Source of the DNA: an uncultured Pelagibacteraceae bacterium
Lineage (GTDB): Bacteria > Pseudomonadota > Alphaproteobacteria > Pelagibacterales > Pelagibacteraceae
DNA length: 64,000 nucleotides
Assembly (NCBI GenBank): GCA_902555585.1
Contig: CACDSY010000006.1
Span: forward strand, 1 to 64,000
Reading direction: 5' to 3'
Part shown: positions 8,462-18,391 of the stretch, in pieces
Position numbering within the stretch: the first letter of the stretch is position 1
How the letters are laid out: every line of letters begins with the position of its first letter
The notes under the pieces: model-generated
What the model saw: the letters and a program-made list of their open reading frames with translations, nothing else
The model's database searches: none
What the model was told of the DNA's origin: nothing
Translations under genes and position numbers: made by a program

Positions 8462-8930
8462 AATTTTAGGCAAAACTATAATTCTTTTTTTATTATTCAG
8501 CGTTACATCGTGTTCTTATAAACCAATTTTCTTAAAAAAAAATTATGACTTTGAAATTAGAGAAATTTTTTTAGTTGGTGAAAAAGATATAAATAGAATT
8601 ATTCAAAACAAACTTGAATTTGTAAAGAATAATCAAAATAATAATAAAAAAAATTACGACATAAATATAAAATCAACAAAGAAAAAAGAAATCGTGTCGA
8701 AAGACTCTAAAGGAGATCCTGTAAAATTTGAGCTACATATTTTAGTTGAATATAAACTAACGAATGACAATATCACTTTACTCAATACTAAAATTGAAAA
8801 GAAAAATATTTATAATAATGACGCTGATCCATTTAAATTAGAGCAAACAGAAAATATAATATTACAAAATCTTTCAGAGAGTATTGGTGATGCTATTATT
8901 TCATCAATTATAAATTTAGATGATAATTAA
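8454..8930 (+). CDS. lptE: LPS-assembly lipoprotein LptE
   Basis: 158 residues with a lipoprotein signal ending VTSC (Cys20) followed by SYKPIF, the usual LptE beginning (C-x-Y-x-P). LptE plugs the LptD barrel in the outer membrane and helps deliver lipopolysaccharide to the surface. Sequence beyond the N-terminus is divergent, so the call rests on the lipobox, the size and the conserved leuS-lptE-holA order. It overlaps leuS by 8 bases and holA by 11 bases. Confidence 0.85.
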   Translation: MNKILGKTIILFLLFSVTSCSYKPIFLKKNYDFEIREIFLVGEKDINRIIQNKLEFVKNNQNNNKKNYDINIKSTKKKEIVSKDSKGDPVKFELHILVEYKLTNDNITLLNTKIEKKNIYNNDADPFKLEQTENIILQNLSESIGDAIISSIINLDDN

Positions 8931-9897
8931 AAGTTTTGAACTAGAAAAAATAATTTCCTTAAATTTAAAAATACATTTGATATATGGAAATAATGAAGGA
9001 ATTAAACAAGATATAATTAGTAATTTTTATAAAAAAAATTATGAAGGAGAAGTTTTAAAATATGATGAACAGGATATATTAATAAACAAAGATGAATTTA
9101 TATCAAGTTTATTAAGTAAATCTCTTTTCGAGAGTGAAAAATTAATTATTATTTCAAGAGCAACAGACAAATTAACTACAGTTATTGATGAAGTTTTAGA
9201 AAGAAATGAAATTGAGGCAAAAATAATAATTAAATCCTCAAACCTAGAAAAAAAATCAAAATTAAGAAATTTATTTGAAAAAGAAAAAAAAGTAATTTGT
9301 ACACCAGTTTATGAAGATGATTCTCGGTCATTAAATTTTATTATTAATAATTTTTTAAAAGAGCAAAAAATAAGTCTTTCTCAAGAAATCAAAAATATTC
9401 TTATTGAAAGATCGAATGGCGATAGGATAAATTTAATAAATGAGCTGTCCAAATTAGAAAATCTTTCAATTACCAAGAAAAAATTAAGTATTGAGGATAT
9501 AACAAAGCTTTCTAATCTTGCAGAAAATTACAGCGTATTTGAATTATCAGATAACTATTTAGCAAAAAACAAAAAAAAAGTATCCAATATTCTTAACGAA
9601 AATAATTATTCATCTGAAGATTGCATATTAATAATTAGAACAATATTAAATAAATCAAAAAGACTATTAAAAATTAGAAAAGAAGTGGATAGCAATAAGA
9701 ATATTGATCAGGTTCTATCCACATTTAAACCTCCAATATTTTGGAAAGAAAAAGATATTGTAAAAAAACAAGCTCAGTCATGGTCAACTAATGAGGTAAA
9801 AGATATAATATATAAGATCAATGATTTGGAAGCTTTAGTAAAAAAAAATACAGCAAATTCAATGCTTTTTGTCTCAAATTTTATCAGTAATTACTAA
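8920..9897 (+). CDS. holA: DNA polymerase III delta subunit
   Basis: 325 residues. The N-terminal LIYGNNEGIKQDI matches HolA proteins, and the AAA+-like fold pattern with helical C-terminal half is as expected for the clamp-loader subunit that opens the beta sliding clamp. Its place after lptE is the conserved alphaproteobacterial arrangement. It is the last gene of the plus-strand run and its end overlaps the convergent parB stop by 4 bases. Confidence 0.9.
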   Translation: MIIKSFELEKIISLNLKIHLIYGNNEGIKQDIISNFYKKNYEGEVLKYDEQDILINKDEFISSLLSKSLFESEKLIIISRATDKLTTVIDEVLERNEIEAKIIIKSSNLEKKSKLRNLFEKEKKVICTPVYEDDSRSLNFIINNFLKEQKISLSQEIKNILIERSNGDRINLINELSKLENLSITKKKLSIEDITKLSNLAENYSVFELSDNYLAKNKKKVSNILNENNYSSEDCILIIRTILNKSKRLLKIRKEVDSNKNIDQVLSTFKPPIFWKEKDIVKKQAQSWSTNEVKDIIYKINDLEALVKKNTANSMLFVSNFISNY

Positions 9898-10745
9898 TAA
9901 TTTTGTTTAATAATCTCTACCAGCCTATCAAGCTGGTCAGCTCCTTTATACTCTAAACTAATAGTTCCAGAGTTATTTCTTTTATTCTTAACATACACTC
10001 TCATTCCAATTTTATCTGTTAACTCCTCTTCAAGAGTCACGATGTTTGGATCTTTTTTCTTAATAGAATTATTTGAACTAGATTTCAAAATACGAACTAA
10101 ACTTTCTGCTTGCCTAACTGACAATTTTTTAGAAATTATTTTTTTTGCTAACAAGATTGCATTATCTAATCCAACTAAAATTTTTGCGTGTCCTTGGGAT
10201 AATTTCTCTTCAATTATTAATTCTATTATTTCTTGTGGAAGAGATAGGAGACGCAAACAATTCGATATATGTGCTCTACTTTTACCAATAAACTTTGAAA
10301 CTTTATCCTGGTCATAACTAAATTCATCTATCAATCTTTTATAACCTTCAGCCTCTTCTATTGGATTCAAATCTTTTCTTTGAACATTTTCGACAATAGC
10401 AAATTCTAATGATTTAAGATTATCTGCATTAATTACGATTACTGGCACTTCATGAAGACCTGCATATTGGGCCGCCTGCCATCTTCTTTCACCAGCTATT
10501 ATTTCAAATTTACCCTCTACTTCAGAAGATTTTCTAACTATGATTGGTTGAATTATGCCTCTCTCTCTTATAGAGTTGGTTAATTCCTCTAAACTATCAT
10601 CATCAAATTTTTTTCTTGGTTGATACTTATTTCTAACTAACAAACTTATTGAGACTTTTTTTTTATCATCAATTTTTTCACTATCGCCTATTAAAGAGGA
10701 TAATCCTCTTCCAAGTCCCTTTTTTGATTTAAACGGATTTATCAT
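9894..10745 (-). CDS. parB: Chromosome partitioning protein ParB (CTP-dependent clamp)
   Basis: 283 residues. The N-terminal GLGRGLSSLIG box (10-20) contacts ParA. The CTP-binding GERRWQA motif is at 85-91, followed by NVQRKDLNPIEEA and an HTH (about residues 155-180) that binds parS. The C-terminal dimerisation domain ends the protein. ParB loads at parS and slides on DNA to segregate the origin region. Two parS sites lie 1.4 and 1.7 kb away in rsmG and mnmG. The start overlaps the parA stop by 4 bases. Confidence 0.97.
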   Translation of the reverse strand: MINPFKSKKGLGRGLSSLIGDSEKIDDKKKVSISLLVRNKYQPRKKFDDDSLEELTNSIRERGIIQPIIVRKSSEVEGKFEIIAGERRWQAAQYAGLHEVPVIVINADNLKSLEFAIVENVQRKDLNPIEEAEGYKRLIDEFSYDQDKVSKFIGKSRAHISNCLRLLSLPQEIIELIIEEKLSQGHAKILVGLDNAILLAKKIISKKLSVRQAESLVRILKSSSNNSIKKKDPNIVTLEEELTDKIGMRVYVKNKRNNSGTISLEYKGADQLDRLVEIIKQNY

Positions 10746-11542
10746 GCTGCACTCTCCACTGGTTTATCTTGATTTAAAAATTCTTCAGTAAAACTAAAAT
10801 ATGCTCTGCTACCTGGACAAGTTTTGTCATAAATGAGAACTGGAACACCGTGTGAGGGTGCTTCTGATAATCTGACATTTCTAGGTACTGCTGTGCTGTA
10901 AACTTTATCCTTAAAATAGTTCCTTACCTCTCTTTCTACCTCTCCTGATAATTTATTTCTCTTATCATACATAGTCAGAAGTATTCCTCTTATCTCCAAG
11001 GATGGATTTAGGTTCAATTTTATTCTCTCAATTGTTTTCATAAGTTGTGTAAGTCCCTCCAAAGCAAAAAATTCTGTCTGAAGTGGTACCACTAGAGCAT
11101 TAGAAGCTACTAAGGCCATGATAGTAAGGAGGCTTAAGGATGGGGGGCAGTCAATTATAATATAGTCATAAGACGGTCCAGAATTGTTTAAAATCAATGT
11201 TAATTCATCTTTTAATTTAAAGGCTCTTCGACTATCATCTGCTGTCTCTACCTCTAATCCGGACAAATCAACATTTGATGATATCAAATCTAAATTTTCA
11301 AGTCTCGTAGACTGGATTACCTCTGACATTTTTTTATTTCCATTCAAAACATTATAAATTGTTTGGTCAGAACTTGTTGTGTTAGATAATCCAAGACCTG
11401 TTGTAGCATTACCTTGTGGATCAAGATCAATAACAAGAATTTTTTTTCCTTTCATTGATAAACCGGCTGCAAGATTAATAACTGTGGTAGTCTTACCCAC
11501 TCCACCTTTTTGATTTATAACTGAAATAATTTTTTTATTCAT
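10742..11542 (-). CDS. parA: Chromosome partitioning ATPase ParA
   Basis: 266 residues, chromosomal (short) ParA type. The deviant Walker A motif KGGVGKTT is at 12-19, Walker A' is VIDLDPQGN, and Walker B is YIIIDCPPS. With ParB and parS it moves replicated origins apart along the nucleoid. The start overlaps the rsmG stop by 8 bases. The mnmG-rsmG-parA-parB order is the classical origin-proximal set. Confidence 0.97.
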   Translation of the reverse strand: MNKKIISVINQKGGVGKTTTVINLAAGLSMKGKKILVIDLDPQGNATTGLGLSNTTSSDQTIYNVLNGNKKMSEVIQSTRLENLDLISSNVDLSGLEVETADDSRRAFKLKDELTLILNNSGPSYDYIIIDCPPSLSLLTIMALVASNALVVPLQTEFFALEGLTQLMKTIERIKLNLNPSLEIRGILLTMYDKRNKLSGEVEREVRNYFKDKVYSTAVPRNVRLSEAPSHGVPVLIYDKTCPGSRAYFSFTEEFLNQDKPVESAA

Positions 11543-12179
11543 ATTTTTTTCTTAAATTTGAAATTCTTACTATTGATGACTCCTCGCTTGTTGCACTTTT
11601 CATTTCTTCTATGTCAAATTTCCATTTTGTAGAGACATCTTTTAAAATTTTTTTTCCACTTTTTCCTAAATACATGACTATGTATTTAAAATTTTTAAAA
11701 TTATTAGTAGCTATTTCAAAAATAACAGGCAAAGGTTTGAATGCTCGACAAATTATTACATCTGTTACTAAATTTTTTTCTTCAAATATATTTTTTTGAT
11801 AAATTTTTGCTTCTAATTTAAATTTTTTTACCATCTCTTTAAGAAAATTGCTTTTGTAGTAACTCTTTTCATAAAAAATCAGCTTAAAACCTTGCTTTTT
11901 TGATTTCATCAAAATACCTAAAACTATACTAGGAAGACCTGCACCTGAACCAAGATCCGTGCATACTTGTATGTCATTTTTATCAATAAAATCAATTGTT
12001 TGTGCACTATCATAAATATGCCTTGTATTTATTGAGTTTTCTGTGCTTGAACTTATCAAATTAATTTTCCTGTTTGTTTTCAAAATTGACTGTGAATACT
12101 CCTCCAGCTCCTTTAATGTTTCACGTGAAACATTTGGAAGGTGAATTTTATCTGTTTTTATTATTTTCGAATCAATCAA
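11535..12179 (-). CDS. rsmG: 16S rRNA (guanine527-N7)-methyltransferase RsmG
   Basis: 214 residues. The SAM-binding loop GSGAGLP is at 77-83 after VCTDL, and ICRAFKPL is the family's second signature. It methylates G527 of 16S rRNA. Codons 17-20 (VSRE) are written by the perfect parS site at 12117-12132, so the protein sequence there is shared with a segregation signal. The gene overlaps mnmG by 4 bases (ATGA) and parA by 8 bases. Confidence 0.95.
   Translation of the reverse strand: MIDSKIIKTDKIHLPNVSRETLKELEEYSQSILKTNRKINLISSSTENSINTRHIYDSAQTIDFIDKNDIQVCTDLGSGAGLPSIVLGILMKSKKQGFKLIFYEKSYYKSNFLKEMVKKFKLEAKIYQKNIFEEKNLVTDVIICRAFKPLPVIFEIATNNFKNFKYIVMYLGKSGKKILKDVSTKWKFDIEEMKSATSEESSIVRISNLRKKYE
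12117..12132. promoter_or_regulatory. parS site 1 (perfect), ParB-loading site inside rsmG
   Basis: TGTTTCACGTGAAACA, a perfect 16-base palindrome identical to the bacterial parS consensus. It lies in the 5' part of rsmG, about 10 kb from the proposed origin and 1.4 kb from parB, a typical position. Confidence 0.95.
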
Positions 12180-14047
12180 GCTATATGCTTAATAGACTTT
12201 CTTTTAACATGAGACAACAAAATATATACTGCTGCTGGCGTAATCCCATCTATTCTAAGTGCTTGACCAAGTGTTTTTGGTTTTATTTCCTTAAATTTTG
12301 ATTTAACTTCATTTGATAATCCTGAGAATTGGTCATAATCTAGGTTTTCAGGAATTTTAAGATTTTCATCTCTTTTAAATGCTAAAATATCTGCATCTTG
12401 TTTCTTCAAATAGCCTTTATAATGAGCTTTTATCTCAATTTGCTCATCTATTTCACGTGAAACATATTTAATTTCTGGCCAAATTTCCCTTATTTTGCTC
12501 ATATTTACAGTATTTTGACTTAATATCTCTATTGCATTCCTTTTAACCCCGTCTTTTGCTATATTTATTCCAAATTTTGAAGCTTTAGACGGAGAAATAA
12601 AAGAATTTTCCATTTTTTTTAGACTTTTATCAAGTTTAGATGCTTTTTCTTGATATATTACTTTTCTCTCATCAAGTATAAGTCCAATATCAATTCCTTT
12701 TTGGGTAAGTCTAAGATCTGCATTATCAGATCTCAAAGATAGCCTATATTCTGCCCTTGAAGTAAACATTCTGTAAGGCTCAGCAACTCCTTTTGTAACT
12801 AAATCGTCTATCATCACGCCTATATATGCTTCAGATCTATCAAGGATAAATGGTTCTTTACCTAATATGGAAAGAGAAGCATTAATTCCCGCAATCAGAC
12901 CTTGAGCGGCTGCCTCTTCATAACCTGTTGTACCATTTATTTGTCCTGCTAGGTAAAGATTTCTAATTTTTTTTGTCTCTAATGTTAAAAATAACTCTCT
13001 TGGGTCCACAAAATCATATTCTATAGCATATCCAGGTCTTAAAATCTTTACATCTTCTAAACCATTGATATTATTACATATTTCTTGCTGTACATCAGCT
13101 GGAAGGGAAGTTGAAATTCCGTTAGGGTATATTGTTTTATCATTTAGACCCTCTGGCTCCAAAAATATTTGATGCTTTTGTTTGTCGGCAAACTTTACAA
13201 TTTTATCCTCTATAGATGGACAGTATCTCGGACCAACTCCCTGGATACTTCCTGAGTACATAGCACTACTTTTTATATTTTTAGAAATAATGTCATGCAC
13301 TGCTTGATTGGTATAAGTCATCCTACAAGAAATTTGTTTATTAATATTTTTTTTTGTTAGGAAAGAAAAAAAATACGGATCTTCATCTGCATGCTGCTCC
13401 TCGAGTTTTTTGAAATTAATTGTCGTTGCATCCAATCTTGGTGGTGTTCCTGTTTTTAATCGTCCAATTTTAAAATTATATTTTTCTAACTGTTCACTTA
13501 AACCAATTGAAGGTTTTTCATTAAATCTTCCTGCAGGTATTTTTTCATTACCAATGTGAATTAAACCATTTAGAAAAGTTCCAGTTGTTAGAATTACTTT
13601 TGACGAAAGTACTTTTTTGCCTTCTTGTGTAATAAAACCAATTATATTGTTTTTTTCGAAAATGAATTCAATTACAGGATCAGAAAAAATGCTTAAATTA
13701 CAGTAGTTTGCCAATTTTTCTTGCATATATTTCTTATATAGCGATCTATCACTTTGAGTTCTTGGTCCCTGGACAGCAGGACCTCTACTTCTATTTAATA
13801 ATCGAAATTGTATTCCCGATTTATCTGCAACTTCTGCCATTACACCATCTAGTGCATCTATTTCTCGAACAAGATGACCTTTGCCTAATCCACCTATAGC
13901 TGGATTGCATGACATCTCACCAATAGTATCAAATTTATGAGTAAATAAGGCAGTATTTACACCTAATCTAGCCGAAGCTGCTGCTGCTTCACAGCCAGCG
14001 TGGCCACCACCAATTACAACTACATCAAATGATAACTCATTTTTCAT
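12176..14047 (-). CDS. mnmG: tRNA uridine-5-carboxymethylaminomethyl modification enzyme, FAD subunit
   Basis: 623 residues, normal length. The FAD dinucleotide fold starts [10 protein letters not shown] (13-22). Family signatures [22 protein letters not shown] (given in part: [15 protein letters not shown]), [10 protein letters not shown] and the C-terminal [11 protein letters not shown] helical domain are present. With MnmE it forms the enzyme that modifies the wobble uridine of several tRNAs; mnmE lies just upstream. The 76-base gap to mnmE contains a weak 7-bp inverted repeat only. Confidence 0.97.
   Translation of the reverse strand: MKNELSFDVVVIGGGHAGCEAAAASARLGVNTALFTHKFDTIGEMSCNPAIGGLGKGHLVREIDALDGVMAEVADKSGIQFRLLNRSRGPAVQGPRTQSDRSLYKKYMQEKLANYCNLSIFSDPVIEFIFEKNNIIGFITQEGKKVLSSKVILTTGTFLNGLIHIGNEKIPAGRFNEKPSIGLSEQLEKYNFKIGRLKTGTPPRLDATTINFKKLEEQHADEDPYFFSFLTKKNINKQISCRMTYTNQAVHDIISKNIKSSAMYSGSIQGVGPRYCPSIEDKIVKFADKQKHQIFLEPEGLNDKTIYPNGISTSLPADVQQEICNNINGLEDVKILRPGYAIEYDFVDPRELFLTLETKKIRNLYLAGQINGTTGYEEAAAQGLIAGINASLSILGKEPFILDRSEAYIGVMIDDLVTKGVAEPYRMFTSRAEYRLSLRSDNADLRLTQKGIDIGLILDERKVIYQEKASKLDKSLKKMENSFISPSKASKFGINIAKDGVKRNAIEILSQNTVNMSKIREIWPEIKYVSREIDEQIEIKAHYKGYLKKQDADILAFKRDENLKIPENLDYDQFSGLSNEVKSKFKEIKPKTLGQALRIDGITPAAVYILLSHVKRKSIKHIA
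12449..12464. promoter_or_regulatory. parS site 2 (15 of 16 bases), inside mnmG
   Basis: TATTTCACGTGAAACA on the plus strand differs from the consensus only at position 2. It encodes a VSRE stretch near residue 529 of MnmG and lies 332 bases from the first site, so ParB could load at both. Confidence 0.85.
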
Positions 14048-14123
14048 ATTTGTAATTTATTATTGATCTTAAAATTTACAAGAAAACACTTAAAAGTGAA
14101 TAAAAAGTAAGTAAATACAACAC

Positions 14124-15455
14124 TTATTTACCTATACAAAAATCACTAAAAATGGAACCTAAAATTTCCTCAACATCAACTTTACCAACAATCATACCTA
14201 AGTGTCTAGTTGCTAACCTTAAATCCTCTGCAGCTTTATCAAAATCTTCTTGAGAGTTTTTTTCCTCAAAGTTGATTAAATTTTGAACACAAGCTTCTAA
14301 ACTTTGTCTATGTCTTTCTCTCGTAATTAGAGTTTCATTTGAACTAACAAATTTATTTTTTAGTTTATCTTTAATTCTAATTATTAACTCATCTAAGTTT
14401 GTTTCATTTTTAATTGATAAAAAAATTGGATTAAACTTTTCAATTTGTTGACTAATATCTTTATAACCAAGATCTATTTTATTGATTACAATTATTGATT
14501 TTTCACTAATCAAATCGTTCAAAAATCCAGTAAAATTAACACTTTTTGGCTCAATTACTATTATATTAAGATCCGCATCTTCAGCACGTTTAAGTGCTAA
14601 TTTAATTCCTTTTTTTTCTATCTCATCTTGAGATTCTCTAATCCCAGCAGTATCAGAAATCACAACTGGGTAACCATCTAAATTTAAATGAGCTTCGATA
14701 ACGTCTCTTGTAGTTCCTGCAATTTCAGAAACAATAGCTATATCACGATTTGAAAGATAATTAAGCAAAGAAGATTTTCCTGCATTGGCTGGTCCTATAA
14801 TTGCAATCTTAAAACCTTCTCTAATTCTTTCTCCAACTTTTTGATCGTTCAAAATTTTTTCAACTTCTTCTCTTATTTTTACAGAATCATTTTTAATATT
14901 TTTAATCACATCTTCTGGAAGATCCTCTTCAGGAAAATCAATTTTAGCTTCAACGTTTGATAAAATTTTTAAAAGTTTTTCTCTTAGTGAATTAAACTTA
15001 TCTGAACTTTTCCCACTCATAAATTTAATAGCTTGTTGTCTCTGAATTTCAGTTTCTGCAGAAATCAGATCGGAAATACTCTCAGCTTTAAGAAGATTTA
15101 TTTTTTCATTTTGAAATGCAATTTTGGTAAATTCACCAGGCTCTGCAAGACGACAATTTTCAATTTGTGATAATTGATCTAAAATTACCCTAACAACAGC
15201 GATACTACCATGCACATGAATTTCAGCCATATCCTCACCTGTGTAGCTCTCAGGTCCTGGAAACCACATTAATATTCCTTCGTCTATAAGCTCAGAATTG
15301 TTGATTTTACTGAATTTTTTTAAGGTTGCTTGTCTTGGTTTTGGAAGTTGGCTATTTGTAATTAGTTTTAATACTTCCTTAACTTTAGCCCCTGATATTC
15401 TGATAACTGCAATGCCTGAAATACCAGGTCCTGAAGAGAGAGCATAGATTGTCAT
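14124..15455 (-). CDS. mnmE: tRNA modification GTPase MnmE
   Basis: 443 residues. The N-terminal formyl-THF-binding domain begins TIYALSSGPGISGIAVIRISG. The inserted G domain has G1 GPANAGKSS near residue 220, G3 DTAG and G4 NKID. The protein ends CIGK, with the catalytic Cys of the MnmE C-terminus. It works with MnmG on wobble uridines. It is divergent from the sulfotransferase gene at 15504, with 48 bases between the starts. Confidence 0.97.
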   Translation of the reverse strand: MTIYALSSGPGISGIAVIRISGAKVKEVLKLITNSQLPKPRQATLKKFSKINNSELIDEGILMWFPGPESYTGEDMAEIHVHGSIAVVRVILDQLSQIENCRLAEPGEFTKIAFQNEKINLLKAESISDLISAETEIQRQQAIKFMSGKSSDKFNSLREKLLKILSNVEAKIDFPEEDLPEDVIKNIKNDSVKIREEVEKILNDQKVGERIREGFKIAIIGPANAGKSSLLNYLSNRDIAIVSEIAGTTRDVIEAHLNLDGYPVVISDTAGIRESQDEIEKKGIKLALKRAEDADLNIIVIEPKSVNFTGFLNDLISEKSIIVINKIDLGYKDISQQIEKFNPIFLSIKNETNLDELIIRIKDKLKNKFVSSNETLITRERHRQSLEACVQNLINFEEKNSQEDFDKAAEDLRLATRHLGMIVGKVDVEEILGSIFSDFCIGK

Positions 15456-15503
15456 AACTAATTATTATAGTTTTATATTCATCTAAATTATATATTTATC
15501 TTG

Positions 15504-16358
15504 ATGATTATTTGGTTAGCTTCATATCCTAAAAGCGGAAATACCTGGGTAAGATCATTTTTGAATTCACTGTTATTTAATAAAAATAGTGAAGCAAATC
15601 TTAGTGAAATAAGCAAAATAGATCAGTATCCTAAAAGATCTCATTTTATAAATTTAGTAAATGAGATTGATAATTTAGAAAAATTGTCCTCAAATTGGAT
15701 TGAGTCACAAAGAATTTTAAATAAAGACAATAAAATTAAATTTCTTAAGACACACCACGCTCTTTGTAAATATCAAAACTCCCTTTTTACAAATGGAGAA
15801 GTATCACTTGGAACAATACATATTGTAAGAGATCCAAGAAATGTAATATCATCAATATTATATCATTTTTCAAAGAAGAATTATATTGAAGCTAAAGAAT
15901 TTTTGTTTGATGAAAATAAAGCATTAGGCAAAAAATTTGATTTAAAAGACCCAAACGTAAATAAAAATATTTTTACAGTAATATCATCTTGGAAGAATCA
16001 TTTTAATTCATGGAAACAATTTAAAAAAAATTATTTACTAATTAAATATGAAGACTTAATTCAAAATCCTCATAAAGAATTTAGTAAGCTCGCAGGATAT
16101 TTATCAAAACTTTTAAATCTAAAATTTGAAGGTTCAAAAATTAATTTAGCAGTAAGGTCAAACTCTTTTGAAAACCTTAAAAAGTTAGAAAAAGAAAATG
16201 GTTTTGCTGAAGCTATAAATGATAAGGAAACTGGGAAAAAAAAACAATTTTTTAATCTAGGACCTGAAAATGATTGGAAGAAATTATTAGATATAAAGCT
16301 AAAAGAAGAAATAGAAAGAGAGTTTGAAACAGAGATGCGTGAACTCGGATATATTTAA
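15504..16358 (+). CDS. Sulfotransferase domain protein (first of a tandem pair)
   Basis: 284 residues from the ATG at 15504. The PAPS 5'-phosphosulfate loop is YPKSGNTW (8-15) and the 3'-phosphate motif is VRDPRNVISS, both hallmarks of cytosolic-type sulfotransferases. The acceptor is unknown; glycans, lipids or small molecules are possible. Its first 41 bases are identical to those of the next gene, showing duplication. It sits on the plus strand inside the otherwise minus-strand origin cluster, between mnmE and rho, so it looks like an inserted accessory gene. Two bases separate its stop from the next ATG. Confidence 0.88.
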   Translation: MIIWLASYPKSGNTWVRSFLNSLLFNKNSEANLSEISKIDQYPKRSHFINLVNEIDNLEKLSSNWIESQRILNKDNKIKFLKTHHALCKYQNSLFTNGEVSLGTIHIVRDPRNVISSILYHFSKKNYIEAKEFLFDENKALGKKFDLKDPNVNKNIFTVISSWKNHFNSWKQFKKNYLLIKYEDLIQNPHKEFSKLAGYLSKLLNLKFEGSKINLAVRSNSFENLKKLEKENGFAEAINDKETGKKKQFFNLGPENDWKKLLDIKLKEEIEREFETEMRELGYI

Positions 16359-16360
16359 AA

Positions 16361-17224
16361 ATGATTATTTGGTTAGCTTCATATCCTAAAAGCGGAAATA
16401 CTTGGTTAAGATTTTTTATTATTTCATTGCTTATGGGTAGCAAACAGACTGATTTGAATTTAAATCACCTAAGAGCAATAATGAATTATCCACATTCTAC
16501 ACATTTTGACGATTTTGTTTCTGACTTATTTAATCTAGATGAAATATCAAAAAATTGGATAACTTCTCAGGAAAAAATAAATTCCGATAAAAAACTAAGA
16601 TTTTTTAAAACTCATAATATGCTTGGAAAATACAAGGGATATCCTTTTACAGACGCTCAAAATACATTAGGGACTATTTATATTGTTAGAGATCCAAGAA
16701 ATGTAATTACATCAGTAAAGAACCATTATTCATTATCAAGTTATGATGAAGCACAAAAATTTATATTTAAAGATGATCAAATTTTAGCTCTATCAGATAG
16801 GCAAAAAGCTTTGTATTTAAAAAGTAAAATATATCCGTTAACACAATTTGTTGGCTCATGGAAAACTCACTATTTATCTTGGAAGAATATGAAGAAAAAT
16901 TATATTTTAGTAAGATATGAGGATCTTTATAAAAATTCTAAAAGTGAATTTACTAAAATTGCAGATTTTATAGGAGGGTTGTTAAAAGTTAAATTTACTG
17001 AAGCTCAAATAGAAAATGCAATAAATTTAAGCTCATTTGATAGGTTAGAAAATATGGAAAAAGAGAATGGATTTACTGAAAGCACTATCGATAAAGATGG
17101 TAATAGAAATAAATTTTTTTTCCTAGGACCTAAGAATGACTGGAGAAAAATTTTAGATAAAAGTATATCTAGCGAAATAGAGAAAAAATTTGAAAAAGAA
17201 ATGAAAGAATTGAAATATATCTAA
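16361..17224 (+). CDS. Sulfotransferase domain protein (second of a tandem pair)
   Basis: 287 residues. PAPS-binding loop YPKSGNTW at 8-15, 3'-phosphate motif IVRDPRNVITS, and the family end motif FFLGPKNDWRKIL are all shared with the gene before it and with the sulfotransferase at 45139. It diverges from its neighbour through the middle (acceptor-side) region, so the pair may act on different acceptors. Its end converges on the TPR gene at 17226 with one base between the stops. Confidence 0.88.
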   Translation: MIIWLASYPKSGNTWLRFFIISLLMGSKQTDLNLNHLRAIMNYPHSTHFDDFVSDLFNLDEISKNWITSQEKINSDKKLRFFKTHNMLGKYKGYPFTDAQNTLGTIYIVRDPRNVITSVKNHYSLSSYDEAQKFIFKDDQILALSDRQKALYLKSKIYPLTQFVGSWKTHYLSWKNMKKNYILVRYEDLYKNSKSEFTKIADFIGGLLKVKFTEAQIENAINLSSFDRLENMEKENGFTESTIDKDGNRNKFFFLGPKNDWRKILDKSISSEIEKKFEKEMKELKYI

Positions 17225-17225
17225 T

Positions 17226-18347
17226 TTATAAATCTATTGATTTATCATTGTTTTTTTTCGCAAACATAAGCCAATTTCTAATTATTAAAATGTCATTTAA
17301 TTTATTACCACTTAAATACTTGTTTATGAGGGCTTTTTCTGAGTTTTTGTTATAAATTTTTCCATCTATATACTTTTCTTTATTTTTCCATTCATTTTTA
17401 AAACTCATCATTTTATCTTTTTTGATTTCTTTATAGTTTGGGTATTTCTGACTAAATTCTGTGCAACCTCTTTTCTTAGTAATTGTAAAATTGTCTCCAA
17501 TATTTCTTTTTATTATCTTTTGAAGATTATTAGCAATCTCGTCTAATTCTTGTAAATTTTGTGAGTAAACAAAACCTTTATATTGTCCAGATACATTAGG
17601 TCTTTGTTCAACCATAACTTTTCTATTATTTCTTAAACCAACATAAAGGTTATCAAATACAAAATACAATTTTATTAAGTCTAAAATATTGTTTACCTCT
17701 ATGACTATTTTAAAACATTGAAAGCAGAACTCTGGAATAATGGCTTGACTATTAAATACTTTGAAATGCCTATCACAATTCAAATTAACTGAATTATGTC
17801 TGTAGATTTGCATATGTGGAAAATCTATGTATGTTAAATTTTTTTTTAAAACTTCTATTGAGTTTTTAATAAAACTAACCACTTCAGAATCATTGATATA
17901 TAAATTTTCTTTGTAATCAAAATTTATTTTTTCTAATAATGAGTTAGTCAAAACATATGGATTGTTTAAATTTTTTTTTGGTTTGAAAGAAGATAAAATT
18001 TTTATAATATTGTGATGTGCGTCCTTTAAATTTATATCCAAAGAAATTGCTTTTATAAAGTTTTCTAGGGCATCTTCAAACTCATTATGTTGCCTATTAA
18101 CTAGACCTAACAAGTAGTACGAAGTTGCAAAATTTTTGTTTAGTTCAATTGATTTAGATAGATGTTTTTTACTCAATTTAAAGTTGTTTAATTTAAATAA
18201 AATGTAACCATTTAAGTTTTGTAAAAAAAAATTATTTTCATTATTTTCTACTAATGATTGTGTTACCTCAAATGCTTTTATATATTCTCCTGATCTCTCA
18301 AAAGATTTAGCTTTTTCAACTTCTTTAATAATTTCTGGACTAAGCAT
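17226..18347 (-). CDS. TPR protein with uncharacterised Cys-containing C-terminal domain
   Basis: 373 residues. About residues 10-120 form three or so TPR units (for example ATSYYLLGLVNRQHNEFEDA). The C-terminal domain (about 175-310) has a conserved-looking pattern: Cys191 and His194, CFQC at 208-211, DLIKLYFVFDNL, YKGFVYS and KRGC with Cys295. I recall this domain from TPR proteins of marine bacteria but know no function. The Cys/His set could bind a metal or a cofactor. It lies between the sulfotransferase pair and rho, 44 bases from the rho stop, and is probably part of the same accessory insertion. Confidence 0.75.
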   Translation of the reverse strand: MLSPEIIKEVEKAKSFERSGEYIKAFEVTQSLVENNENNFFLQNLNGYILFKLNNFKLSKKHLSKSIELNKNFATSYYLLGLVNRQHNEFEDALENFIKAISLDINLKDAHHNIIKILSSFKPKKNLNNPYVLTNSLLEKINFDYKENLYINDSEVVSFIKNSIEVLKKNLTYIDFPHMQIYRHNSVNLNCDRHFKVFNSQAIIPEFCFQCFKIVIEVNNILDLIKLYFVFDNLYVGLRNNRKVMVEQRPNVSGQYKGFVYSQNLQELDEIANNLQKIIKRNIGDNFTITKKRGCTEFSQKYPNYKEIKKDKMMSFKNEWKNKEKYIDGKIYNKNSEKALINKYLSGNKLNDILIIRNWLMFAKKNNDKSIDL

Positions 18348-18391
18348 CAGGCGTTAGTCTACTAAAAAATAAAATATATTCTATGGAAGAT

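Noticed and set aside
14111..14131. GTAAATA/TATTTAC inverted repeat at the mnmE 3' end
   Set aside because: Seven A/T-dominated pairs overlapping the stop codon with no T-tract; not a credible terminator.
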